Positions 8,820 through 18,020 of a stretch of DNA of 21,363 nucleotides are shown here, in pieces; the first letter of the stretch is position 1; every line of letters starts with the position of its first letter. The DNA comes from Chara braunii (taxonomy: Eukaryota; Streptophyta; Charophyceae; Charales; Characeae), in NCBI GenBank assembly GCA_003427395.1, contig BFEA01000701.1, positions 643,540 through 664,902 of the forward strand, written 5' to 3'. The position numbers were made by a program, and so were the translations under genes. The notes beneath the pieces were generated by a model. That model saw only the letters and a list, made by a program, of their open reading frames with translations, ran no database searches and had not been told where the DNA came from.

Positions 8820-9900
8820 TGCTGTCCTCCGCCAACAACCATTCGGGTCACCTACAACCCCTAACTCAGAAGGACGCCGATCTAGTCAAAAACTGAAATC
8901 CAACGTTTACACAGCTACCCTTGGAAACCTGAGGGGACGCCCTGAATGGCAAACGAGTAGAGACAAACTGAAAGGTTAAGTTTTATCTACCTGGGTTGTG
9001 GGTCACTGTAAAGAAGAAAAGAGAAAATCATGGGGAATGAACGCAAACTGAGGATAACTTACTCTCTCCGTTTAGACAGGGGAGACAGTTGGGAGGAGAG
9101 GATAATCAGCAATATCCGGCGTATCTGCGGGCTAGTGAGAAGAGAAGCACTAGAGCTAGTGAGGGATTAGAAATCTATTGAGTATTCGTTTTACATCCAC
9201 GGACAAGACGGGAAGTTAAACAGTACTTACTCGTTTACCGAGACGGTTGAACTGGCCAGAGCGAAGGCTGAGAGAGCATGAGCACTTACAGACTTCTCTC
9301 TGAATGACTTAGCCAATGGATCTAGTCAGAAAGTGACATGCAACTTTAGTACTCAATGCGGCTGGTGGCTATCAAGTAACGCACAACCAATTCTCAGACT
9401 GCATTCAACTAGCGACGAGGTGACCCTCAATCCGTCTCATCAAACAACAATTAAGCAACCTGCAATCAGCGTCCAAACCATGCCTGGTCAATACTCAGCC
9501 AGCGATTGAACTTGCAGTATGCTCTCTTTCGCTGTAACTATGGACCGAACTCGAGGGGTCTTTAGTGGCCGACGGTGAGAGTGAAAAAAGAAGAGATTTC
9601 GGGAGCAGATCACACGATACAGAAAAGGACAGACTAGCAAAGAGGGGACTACAAGGCGATACGCAGGCGACATTTGGACAATATTTTGACAGTGTGCCGC
9701 TCACGCTCGGAACGGTGCTCAGTACCCTACTTAGTGACAACTACCTTAGCAGACTTCGCACTTTGCAGACTTTGTGCTCAGCATCTAACGGCCAAAGCCA
9801 ATGAATCCGAAATCAGCTGTTCTATAGTTATAATCAAATGTACTTTCCAGCAGATGGTAACAATTTCAGAATTTTACCACCAAGGGACTAGTGAGCCACA
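8820..9900. other. Intergenic, no gene seen
   Basis: Mixed-composition sequence with only short chance frames. The word gctagtgag occurs at about 9130 and again at about 9153. Nothing else is supported. Confidence 0.45.
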
Positions 9901-9904
9901 GTTT

Positions 9905-10235
9905 TTCCCAATCAACAATCAGTCGGTTTCCTTTTAATCAGTAATCAGCCACTTTTCTGGTCAGCAATTATTTAGCCTCTTGATCTGAAGCTAATCATCT
10001 TTCAGAGCGTTATTCAGTCAACACCCTCAAACAATGCTCAGATCTCAATTTGCAATCAAACAGCAGTCATTCTACATCCGATCAGCATCCTAATCAGCAT
10101 TCAGAAAAGGTATTCAGATCAGCAATCAGACCAAGCAGTCAGACCAGCAGGTAATTAGAAAAGCAATCAGTTTCCAGCAATCAGTTCGGCAATCAGTTCT
10201 CAGTGATCATCTAGTCAGTTTGCGCCGGCTAGTCT
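9905..10235 (+). repeat. Irregular ATCAG/CAATCAG array upstream of the 210-codon gene
   Basis: The words atcag, aatcag, gcaatcag and gatcagca recur many times at irregular spacing, densest at 10078-10219, and the array ends right before the ATG at 10240. Related tcagt and cagtc words continue into the first codons. It could be a degenerate microsatellite, a cluster of protein-binding sites, or a repetitive 5' leader. It has no strict period. Confidence 0.65.
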
Positions 10236-10239
10236 ACTC

Positions 10240-10872
10240 ATGAGCACAATTCAGTCTACGCTGGTCAGTGAGTCAGTGCTGGCCAGTCTCAATCGGATTT
10301 CATGCAAAGAGGCATTCCGCTATCAGTATGTTAGTGTCATTGGTTTCAGACAAGGAGATCTGTTAATCTTCGTTGTCCAGACCAGTTTTGTTGATGGTAC
10401 TATCCACGATCTGAGGCCCTATTTGAAGAAGGGCAGAGAGGCTCATGAGCATTTTGATGCCGTGTGGATCTCCGCCACGAGGTATCTCGAGCAGAGGGAG
10501 AGAAAAATCGATGAGAGTGGCACCAAACTGATTCGCAGCTTTGGGCCCAAACTTTATACGGACTATCCTAAGCCTCCCGTTCCTTCCCTTCTCACAGATG
10601 GCATGGGCTGGCATGATATGGTTGGCTTAGCAAAGAGGTATATCTCTCCAGCGGTGATCGACATTGAGGCACTGACAGAGCCAACCGAGTACCCATACCT
10701 CAGGCGAGGAGTCTTCTCAGTGGACGGGTTGCCTGCGTTGTGGGAGGAGTTCTGCTCTATGGTTAATTTTCGTGTCATGTATCTTGGATGGTCTTGCTCA
10801 GAGCTTGTTGCCTTCAGATGGCATTTTGACACGAGGCCTCAGTCTCAGACTGTACGTGGGCGTGGGTCATAG
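10240..10872 (+). CDS. Orphan protein, 210 residues, unknown function
   Basis: This is the best protein-coding candidate in the window; I do not recognise the family. An uninterrupted frame of 210 codons is unlikely by chance at this composition. The ATG at 10240 is the first after an in-frame TGA about 12 codons upstream. The stop is TAG at 10870-10872. Residue usage is balanced, with no low-complexity tract. Visible features are a hydrophobic strand-like stretch LLIFVVQTSF (41-50), a charged helix KKGREAHEHFDAVW (63-76), a basic helix YLEQRERKI (82-90), a proline turn YPKPPVPSL (109-117) and an aromatic C-terminal part ALWEEFCSMVNFRVMYLGW (166-184), ending RGRGS. There is no signal peptide or clear membrane helix, so it is probably soluble. 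It could also be one large exon of a longer gene. An ATCAG-rich array lies directly upstream and an AATAAA signal downstream. Confidence 0.6.
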   Translation: MSTIQSTLVSESVLASLNRISCKEAFRYQYVSVIGFRQGDLLIFVVQTSFVDGTIHDLRPYLKKGREAHEHFDAVWISATRYLEQRERKIDESGTKLIRSFGPKLYTDYPKPPVPSLLTDGMGWHDMVGLAKRYISPAVIDIEALTEPTEYPYLRRGVFSVDGLPALWEEFCSMVNFRVMYLGWSCSELVAFRWHFDTRPQSQTVRGRGS

Positions 10873-11187
10873 CACTAGAGACAAGCAATGGAACGAGAGA
10901 TTTAGAATGACTATCTAGAGGGTTGAGTGAGGACTCTTGAGAGGTGATGACCATGCTTACTTATGTGTATTTTCTGGGATTTTTATGAGTTTTCACTCTT
11001 CCCTCATTCGTCCTGTCTTCGCCTTGAGTCAATCAGTCTTGATGCTCTCTTTTGGCATTGCTTGATGATTGTACTTCATTGCTGATTATGTCACAGTTCT
11101 CAAATTCCTAAATTGGCATCTTGATACACACATGGCATATCTAACTTAATTTTTATTATCTGCATTATCATTGTTGTTCCGAATCAA

Positions 11188-11193
11188 AATAAA
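11188..11193 (+). terminator. AATAAA polyadenylation-like signal
   Basis: AATAAA within caaaataaaagatt, 316 bases after the stop codon of the 210-codon frame, in a T-rich stretch fitting a 3' untranslated region. Confidence 0.4.
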
Positions 11194-11323
11194 AGATTCC
11201 TAACACCGGGGTCCGGCGAAGATCGTAATTGAAGGGTCTCGCTCGAAGCCGGACGCACACAACAGGAAGGGATTTGCATTAATTAGTTTTATTTTATTAC
11301 TGCAACCAACAACAAAATCCTTC

Positions 11324-11398
11324 GTGACAGCCTGTTGGCTTTCCGGTCGCCTGAAGCGGTCCGACTGGAAAAAGTGCGACAACGCGTCACTCACCAGG
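11324..11398 (+). CDS. Possible short exon ending at a splice-donor-like site
   Basis: An open frame (TACWLSGRLKRSDWKKCDNA) runs to ACCAG, followed by gtatgt and then a pyrimidine-rich stretch. This could be an exon with a donor at 11399. The product is unknown and the acceptor side is undefined. It is one of three similar exon-plus-donor pairs between 11.3 and 13.1 kb. Confidence 0.2.
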
Positions 11399-11646
11399 TA
11401 TGTCTCTCGCCTCACTCACTGCCTCGTTTCCCAACTCACAGATGCCACATGCACCCAAGACCACCATGCGCCCCCATTCATCGCCTCCTTTCCTCGTCTT
11501 CTCCCTCCTCCTCCTCCTCTTTTTTTCTGCGAGCGCTTGCTCCTGATGCGCCCACTTTCTCTAATATCGCGTGCCTGCTCCTCCATCATCGCAAGGCTTT
11601 TTTTCTTCCTGGCCCTCTCGTGTACATAGCCAGACTCACGGCTAAG

Positions 11647-11786
11647 ATTAAAATCGCTATAATACTGATAATGATATCAATAATAATAATATCAATAATA
11701 ATAATATTCTAATAATAATAATATTAATAATATTAATATTAAAATTAATAATAATTATAATTATAATAATAATATTAATAATAAAC
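11647..11786. repeat. (AAT)n / AT-rich microsatellite tract
   Basis: Imperfect aat, ata and tta trinucleotides over about 140 bases, ending directly before the ATG at 11791. Confidence 0.95.
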
Positions 11787-11790
11787 AAAG

Positions 11791-11895
11791 ATGGTGGACG
11801 TATACAAGGTAGTTTTCCGGTCCGATACAAACAAAAAGAAAATGCGCTGTGGTTCACTGCCCTACGTCACCTATCCAGCCTCACTTATCGTCGAG
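11791..11895 (+). CDS. Possible short exon, 35 codons
   Basis: ATG at 11791 begins MVDVYKVVFRSDTNKKKMR and continues to ...ASLIVE, then gtgagt with a long pyrimidine tract. An acceptor-like tttttgttgtag precedes 12067, but the frame after it closes within a dozen codons, so the next exon is not identified. The product is unknown and this may be chance. Confidence 0.22.
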
Positions 11896-11940
11896 GTGAG
11901 TTCCCTTTTTCTACTTCTCACTCTCTTCCCCTCACAAAGA

Positions 11941-11966
11941 CGCATACACACTCACACCCATGCACA

Positions 11967-12027
<61 letters not shown>

Positions 12028-12030
12028 ACA
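11941..12030. repeat. (CA)n microsatellite
   Basis: Imperfect at the left and pure CA dinucleotides from about 11968 to 12021. A short segment with gtaatgcacctttccatgtttttg follows. Related segments follow the CA tracts that end near 12185 and 12840, so the CA tract is part of a larger repeated unit. Confidence 0.97.
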
Positions 12031-12940
12031 TGAATAGTAATGCACCTTTCCATGTTTTTGTTGTAGGTTCAATCGTGTGGTAGTGTATTTTTCAGTTTTT
12101 AGTGGTTTATTCATTCGATTTTTCTTATCCTATAGATGGAACTACTATGAGGTTCGTTGCGCGATAGGAGCACACATACACACAGTAGTAAAGTATACAT
12201 TCGTTTTATAGCGTTAGATTCATTGATTTTTGTCCACCCCATCGATGGAAGTAGCCGAAAACTTAGCCGACTTTGCTCATCCGATCGATGGAAGAAGCGG
12301 GATGCTAATCGCGGGAAACTCACACTCACACCCACACACCCACACACGCATTCCATCAATAGGATGAGAAGAAACGGAACGAATCTTCTGCTGAAACGGG
12401 AAAATATACTCTGCTACTTTTTGATTTGCTCGTCTATCGATCCAAGTAGCGTGCGGCGAGCCGCAGGTTGGAGACTTGGCTGTCGCCAAGGTTGGAGACT
12501 TATAGTCTCTCTCTCTCTCTCTCTCTCTCTCCTTGGCCGAATCATGAATGTGTCACATACACACATTTCATCGATTGGACGAGCAAAACCGAAACGAATC
12601 TTCTGCTGAAACGGGGAAATATACACTGCCACTTCTTGATTTGCTCGTTCTATCGATCCAAGTAGCGCGAGGTGAACCGCGGGTTCGAGACTTAGCCGAT
12701 GGCCAAGGTTGGGTAGCCAGAGGGTGAGGGGAGATGGTGGACTTAGAGGGGAAGGAGAAAACTCTCTCTCTCTCTATCACACACACTCGCACACACACAC
12801 ACACACTCGCACACACATACACACACTCATCCACGCATACGTGTAGTGCAATGTATCTTCCCTGTTTTTAGCGTTAGGTTCATTTATTTTACTTTATTTA
12901 TTTGCTTATTTATATTCTTATTTATTTGTTTATTTATCCT
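12030..12940 (+). repeat. Composite satellite: CA/TC tracts alternating with conserved segments
   Basis: Two long copies lie at 12351-12495 and 12565-12712 (period about 216 bp), sharing gaatcttctgctgaaacggg, tttgctcg, tatcgatccaagtagcg and ccaaggttgg. A shorter motif, atcgatggaagtagc with a ttgctc or similar lead-in, also occurs in diverged form near 12130, 12240 and 12290. After CA tracts, a gtagtg(c)aatgtat...ttagcgttaggttcatt segment recurs near 12030, 12185 and 12843. (TC)n lies at 12506-12532 and (CT)n/(CA)n at 12761-12835. TTTA-type repeats run from 12885 to 12940. Confidence 0.75.
12570..12657. mobile_element. 88-bp module bounded by 18-bp inverted repeats
   Basis: The left end atcgattggacgagcaaa (12570-12587) and right end tttgctcgttctatcgat (12640-12657) are inverted repeats matching at 16 of 18 positions. 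The sister copy (12355-12447) keeps the right arm but has a degraded left arm. This could be the core of a tiny non-autonomous element or just a palindromic satellite unit. I see no target-site duplication. Confidence 0.4.
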
Positions 12941-12960
12941 GCTTGTTTCGATCGTTGATA

Positions 12961-13077
12961 GTGTCGGGTGTGTCGCATGATTTAAGACTTACCTCTTCAC
13001 ACTCTCTCGCTTCGTCGTCGCCGTTGTCTATCGGAGTCGTCTGTCCGTCATCAGCTATCGTCATCATCGCCGACTCA
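12961..13077 (+). CDS. Possible exon flanked by splice-like sites
   Basis: Preceded by ttgatag and followed by gactcag/gtaagt, with a long pyrimidine tract after the donor. The frame between reads VSGVSHDLRLTSSHSLASSS and on to AIVIIADSG with no stop. The product is unknown. The Ser/Ile-rich content partly reflects tcg and atc runs, so confidence is low. Confidence 0.22.
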
Positions 13078-13083
13078 GGTAAG

Positions 13084-13165
13084 TATCCCTTTTCCTCCTC
13101 CCTCTTTCTCCTTCTTCTTCCTCTCCTTCATCTTCTTCTTCCTCTTCTCCCCCTTCGTGATAAGG
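13084..13165. repeat. Polypyrimidine tract, CTT/CCT-rich
   Basis: Nearly pure C/T over about 75 bases directly after the gtaagt at 13078. It fits a pyrimidine-rich intron or plain microsatellite decay. Confidence 0.85.
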
Positions 13166-13389
13166 TTCAATGAACCTTTCATAGCACCCCCAGCGGCAAA
13201 CCGCCGAGATCACCGCAATCCAGACACTTGACCGGCCCATTCAATCGGTAGGAGCGATGGAGGCGTGTGCGGAGGGTCGGGACGTAATCAGCGCAGGCTG
13301 ATGACGCGCGGTTACTAGGCATTCCCTCACTCAAGATCGATAATTACAACAATCTACCTCCGTCGCGACTAACCTTCTTCCCATCTCCC

Positions 13390-13470
13390 ACTTCTTCTTC
13401 TTCTTCTTCTTCTCCTCTCCTTCTTCTTCTTCTTCTTCTTCTTCTTCTTCTTCTTCTTCTTCTTCTTCCT
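13390..13470. repeat. (CTT)n microsatellite
   Basis: Two long CTT runs separated by ctcctctcc. Further pyrimidine-rich sequence continues to about 13525. Confidence 0.97.
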
Positions 13471-13784
13471 ACACTACTTCTCCGCGCCCGACCATCTTCT
13501 TCCTCTTTTTTTTTTCTCCTCCCTTCATACGACTATTTGCTTTCCTGCTTGCGCGCACTATCATCTCTGCGCGACTCCCCCTTCTACTGTCCCTCGAAGT
13601 GCCTTTCCCTCTCCTTGTTGTCCCGCTGACGCCCGCGCTCGTTCCTCCTTAGGCGCATCTCCTCCATCCTCCGCTGCGCAACTACCTTCTTCGAAACCAC
13701 CTCCCAGCACTTCGCTTCTCAATGCCATAATCGCGACCTGCGCTGAGCCGTGACGGGTTGGCCCGACTGTGAACTCGATACGAT

Positions 13785-13857
13785 CGAGCTGCTATAGCAG
13801 CTCGGCCATTTCCCCGGATGAATCTGCTCGGAACTGCAAGTAGGTTCATCGGGGAAA
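13785..13857. other. Perfect 20-bp palindrome next to a near-perfect inverted repeat
   Basis: cgagctgctatagcagctcg (13785-13804) is a perfect palindrome. Four bases later tttccccggatgaa (13809-13822) pairs with ttcatcggggaaa (13845-13857), with one unpaired G and a loop of about 22. Both could extrude as adjacent hairpins. Their role is unknown; replication- or transposition-related sites and RNA stems are all possible. Confidence 0.8.
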
Positions 13858-13894
13858 CTGCACTTGCATTTTGTCCATGAAATAGAATAATTCA

Positions 13895-13982
13895 AAGAAA
13901 ATTAAATAAGAGAGAGAAAAAAAGAAATCAAACAACCAAAAACATAGAGGAGAGAAAAAAAAAAGAAGAAACTAAACAGGAT
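13895..13982. repeat. A/G-rich low-complexity tract
   Basis: Imperfect gaga, aaag and caaa words with two A runs. There is no coding frame. Confidence 0.8.
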
Positions 13983-14049
13983 CTGACTTCTAACTACTCG
14001 TGCAAACATGGAATCTAACTCCCTGCTACCTGTACGAGCCAAGTGTCGG

Positions 14050-14245
14050 GCCCCCGTTAAAGCAGGGGCTCAACTAACTACAACTAGTCCTAACACTCAG
14101 GTCCCGGGTTCAAGTCCCAATCGACTGAGCCCGGGTGAAAACGTTAAGGAGCTCCTTGTAAACAGGAGTTAGTTCAGGGGTCGGGCAGACTTGATCCCCG
14201 AACCTGTTGACAGTTTGTGCCCAAACCTACTGAGCTAGCTCCTAC
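14050..14245. repeat. Two oppositely facing tRNA-like units (SINE-type)
   Basis: Plus strand: ggttcaagtcc at 14107-14117 is an exact fit to the pol III B-box consensus (GGTTCRANTCC), with an A-box-like ggctcaactaac about 40 bases upstream (14067). Minus strand: tagctcagtagg (14226-14237 read in reverse) is a good A box, followed about 30 bases on by ggggatcaagtctgcc (14184-14199 in reverse), a degraded B box. The two units point towards each other. No complete cloverleaf forms, so these are more likely tRNA-derived SINE heads than tRNA genes. Confidence 0.4.
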
Positions 14246-14275
14246 TTCTGATAGAAGTCTACTTCTGATAGAAGT
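14242..14275. repeat. 17-bp tandem duplication, each copy self-complementary
   Basis: ctacttctgatagaagt occurs twice back to back. Each copy contains acttct-gat-agaagt, a perfect six-base stem with a three-base loop. Confidence 0.95.
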
Positions 14276-14481
14276 AGAGCAGCCTAGATATATGTAGTGT
14301 AAGGGCTTAGTTCGACCAGTGACTCGAGCCTGTTTCCGAGTCTACTTGAGTGCACGCCTGCCGGTTTGCACGTCTGTCTGAGTGTTCGTCGGCTTGAGTG
14401 CGTGCGTGACCCACAAGGGCACCTGGTTGCTTAGAAGGCCTGAAGGGCCGGTACTTAGCCGTGGTCGGGACATTGAAGGTC

Positions 14482-14550
14482 GCAGCGGGGAAAATGCTCA
14501 AGTGGCAGGAAAACAGGCTCGCGGCAGCGGAAAACACTCAAGTAGCAGGC
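14482..14550. repeat. 42-bp tandem repeat, two copies
   Basis: gcagcggggaaaatgctcaa, then gtggcagg (from 14482), recurs as gcagcggaaaacactcaa, then gtagcagg (from 14524), with a short spacer between. Confidence 0.85.
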
Positions 14551-14716
14551 ATGCCGGTACCTCACCAAGTAGAGGTAGATGTGCCGGGTACTCAGGGCCG
14601 AGCATAAGAAGACAAAAGTTGGTACTTTTAGACGCGCAGTACCAGTAGGTAGGCAGATACCGACCCAAATCTCAGTGTGTATCGTAGATCTAGTTGACAC
14701 AATACTAACCCAACTG

Positions 14717-14971
14717 ACCCCTCGACCTCTTCTGTCGAGGGGTATTACTACTGATCCTAACCATCACAGTGCGCGTCATAATAACGCGTGCTCATACTCT
14801 CGAAATTTTCTCACCGATTCGCCCCGTCCTCATTAGCCGATGAATTCGTTTCGAGTGTCACGCTCAAGCGTGCACACCCTTTCCATTCCAGACTGGCTCC
14901 GTCATGGTAGCCGACGTCGTCGCCGTGTCGAATGCAAAAACATGGCCAAATACCCATGTAAGGGTATTTGG
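14717..14971. other. Three perfect or near-perfect hairpins
   Basis: acccctcgac/gtcgaggggt (14717-14743, loop of 7) and ccaaataccc/gggtatttgg (14946-14971, loop of 6) each have ten perfect pairs. cacgct-ca-agcgtg near 14860-14873 has six pairs and can be extended outwards past one bulge. Ten-base perfect arms so close together are unlikely in random sequence. One frame (14840-15160, 106 codons) spans the last two, but I do not regard it as convincing. Confidence 0.8.
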
Positions 14972-14999
14972 TCTGACAGTATCCCATTAAGCGACATCC

Positions 15000-15640
15000 C
15001 CGTCGCCTGGAGAACTATATGCAAACAAAAGATGTTTTCCGATAAGCAAATCGTCAAATTCGAATCCTGGAATGAAATGTGGTTTAGGATTGATGTCTTC
15101 ACCTCACTTTTCATTATTACTGCCCGGATTTTAACCCGGGTCTCCCACATTGTAAAATAACTAAATGACTTGAAGTGGGGATACTTGATCCGTACTACAG
15201 TATATGAAATAGTTAAGTATGACAACGCACCTTTCCTTCCCCACACCCCTTAAACTTTGACCCAGGAATTCGTTGGTTGCTTTCAGGGTTGGTGTCCGCG
15301 TGCGTACGCATCCCTTCGAGCGCGGGTCCTAACCGAGACCTTGGGTGTTCAACTCTCGTTATCATAGTCCAAAGTTATCTGCTGTCCTGCCCGAAGCCTA
15401 ATACGGGAGGACAACGGTCTCCATCATGACCCACCACAGTCGTGCTGATCAGGCCGGAGCTGCGGCCCACCTCGTTGTTGCTGATCGGTGGTTACCCTCG
15501 TTGGTCGCGCAACGATGGGATATTCATCCTATCTTTTCAAAATTTCATAGATTTCAAGACTAATCTCGACCCCTTCGACATCCACCTGAATAGATTGATT
15601 CATTGGGGTGGTCACCCCTCTAGTTTCTCTTCGAGGCCAT
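15000..15640. other. Stretch without a convincing gene
   Basis: From about 15270 a plus-strand frame reads plausibly (for example RWLPSLVAQRWDIHPIF after an ATG at 15426) but is broken by TAA at about 15562 and by TAG downstream. A chance frame cannot be excluded. Confidence 0.35.
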
Positions 15641-17770
15641 AGTCGAAGGGTCCGCTGCCTGGTTATGCTAAGTCAGAAGCCCATGCTGAGAGTTACGTCC
15701 CAACGATGCCAATTTTTCACCATAGGTTTGGTAATTTATGCCCTAAGGTTAACCCTTGAAATGGATGAACGATGGTTCTTTTAAAGATAGACAAAAATTT
15801 CAAAAAAAATCAATTCAGCTATCGTCAGATTGCCATTCAGGGTTGTGTTATCCAAGTCTTTGATCATAGCTCGGTGAGGCACGCACCTCGGGGTCATTTT
15901 GTATATAAAAACCAATATTTGAAATGAAATTAATGATTGTTGACTCTTTGCTTGTATGAAACCACCAAAATAAACATCCCATTCAAAAAAATTGATTGCA
16001 AAACCTTTTAACTTATTGAAAAAAAACGAGTTTGTCCATGTCGTAGCATGGTTTCTCAAACATGTACATATAATCAATCCTTCCAACATCTTGGTCATAC
16101 ACCCTTTTACTGACTTTCACACAAGGTACTGATCCGCCCGTTCCTCTACCACCATCTTTAGGTCTCATATGAGTCCAATAGTGATAGACAAAGGGAGATA
16201 CTGACGCACAAAAGACTCAGACCATAGAGAAGGATTCACTCACAATGTGAAAGTGTTTGTGGTCACCAGCTCATCCCCTTTGGATACATATATAAGTACA
16301 ATGTATCTTAAAATGAGTCAGACTTGCGACTCATCTCCCTCATCATCACTGTCTATCTTCAAATGTTTATGCGTTTTCTTATACTATTCTAACCTTTAGT
16401 CTATCAAAACTTAAGGGAAAAACTCGCTCCCTTCCCAGACTGCATTCTACTCACCCATGTTCCCTCTTACCCAACAAAACTTCAATTTTTACATAGGAGT
16501 TCATATCTCCACTTCTTGCTAAACTCGGAAGGTGCTATCCAACCCCAGTATCTGATGAAGTACTACTTTGTCACCCTTGGATGTCATGGGGATTGTCTGT
16601 CCAGCGCTGGCAATGAACCTCCATCGTGCATCAAACTCAGTCATCCCTGCCTTAATGTCTCTGGCAAAAATCTCACAATCGTCCCTGAAGTGTCCTTCTT
16701 CTGCTACCCCTAGGTCCTGTTCATACAGACAAACGTCCATCAAGCACCTCCCATCACTACACAAAGTCTCCCCTTCCTACAATATTCTTCCCGAAAGGTA
16801 ATATTCAAACCATACCTTACTACCTCTGCTAATTTCCAACGCCTAAGATCATTCAAAAGCAGGTCATAATAGTATATTGCGATAGTAATGCATTTGCAAT
16901 TTTTGAAGGTCATAAATTATTAAAATGATTGTTACTCATATTGGGGATATATTGTCATAGTAATCACAATAGTTAATAATTATAATAGTTGAGTATGTAA
17001 ATAGTTTTAGCAGCGAAGAGACAAGCCTAATAAGTATATGCATGCGTCGGTGATGACGAAAAACTTATGGTATTTGTTACGATCATAGACAATAGTCATG
17101 CTGCAGTCAATAAAATTTTTAATGATAAATGCTTTTGGATGTAAAAAAATAATAAGAGTACTACATTCTACTCTCTGGGCTTTGACAAGAGTATGTTGTG
17201 TCAAGGGGCAGTGTAATCCCTTAAAGGGATAACATCTTAGACTCCTGAGCCCCGCCAAGGACCAAACCTCACTGCTTCACCCTCCAATTCCAGTATCCGT
17301 CCCTTGCAAACTTTTGTCAATTAGTAGACAACCTCACCGTACACGTTCCAGGATGACATATCCTTTCTCGTGATGAACCCACTTGACATAAAGATAGTTG
17401 GGGAATCACCCCCTACCTCCTTGCGGCATGCAGTAGTTGCCTCCTTCTTACTAGTAATGTAGTCACCATTCCTCAAAGGGTCAGGTGACAACACCCCACT
17501 ATGGACCAGGAAACATAGTTCTAGCGCGGGTCTCACTACTACCTTAGAAGACGGATTTATAGCTCCTTAAAGCCATCTATAAGGGAAATGATAACTTAGG
17601 ATTGTAACTCCCCCAAGGATAGACTCTACACATTGACCACCTTTTGAGAAAATTTCTTCTCCCAAGGAGTCAGTCACCCCATTCACCCCCGATCCTGCGT
17701 CGGACGTGGATTCTACGTAGCTTCCCTATCCTTTATAAGGAGAGCAATCCAGACAAACGAGCTCGAAATA
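15640..17770 (-). pseudogene. Minus-strand protein-like frames broken by stops, unknown origin
   Basis: I recognise no family. Several minus-strand stretches read like protein in one phase over hundreds of bases while containing in-frame TAA, TAG and TGA. Examples are 15640-16270 (VPCVKVSKRVYDQDVGR, TSKESTIINFISNIGFYIQ), 16519-16840 (FARDIKAGMTEFDARW) and 17220-17700 (KEVGGDSPTIFMSSGF). An AT-rich, clearly non-coding patch separates the last two (about 16860-17150). Many stops sit where a C-to-T change in a Gln or Arg codon, or G-to-A in Trp, would explain them. If this was ever coding, it is decayed. Judging protein likeness by eye with stops ignored is unreliable, so this is a weak call. 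I do not give a repaired reading. Confidence 0.22.
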
Positions 17771-17789
17771 AAGACGAATAACAGAATTT

Positions 17790-18020
17790 GATTAACTCAG
17801 ACGGATGAATTTAAGTGTATAGTCTGGAATAAATAAACTCAGATGGACAACTCAAGCAATTAACCATGAATAAGATGCATAAAATAGACTGACATGAATG
17901 AATAATTTTAAATGGATAACCTCAAATGAATGGTCTTAAGATAATGGGTTTAAGCGCTCAGATTCAACTGGGTATATTCAAGTAGATGGTCCGGGGTGGA
18001 TGAGTTTAAGCAATTACCCT
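17790..18020. repeat. Degenerate minisatellite, ATGGATAA-TTAAG type
   Basis: Loose repeats of cagatgga, ggataa, gaattaag and gtttaag words at about 18-40-base spacing, for example gacggatgaatttaag, agatggacaactcaag and ggatgagtttaagcaatt. The family is eroded and boundaries are approximate. Confidence 0.5.

Noticed and set aside
10240-10872. Direct evidence for stop-codon reassignment in the best gene
   Set aside because: All Gln codons in this frame are CAA/CAG, as in the 5.3-kb frame, and the Trp codons there are TGG. This gives no positive support, though frames picked for lacking stops are a biased sample.
14840-15160. 106-codon forward frame (and an overlapping 114-codon minus frame)
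   Set aside because: Both strands are open over the same bases, which contain strong hairpins. Frames of this size are expected by chance and neither has other support.
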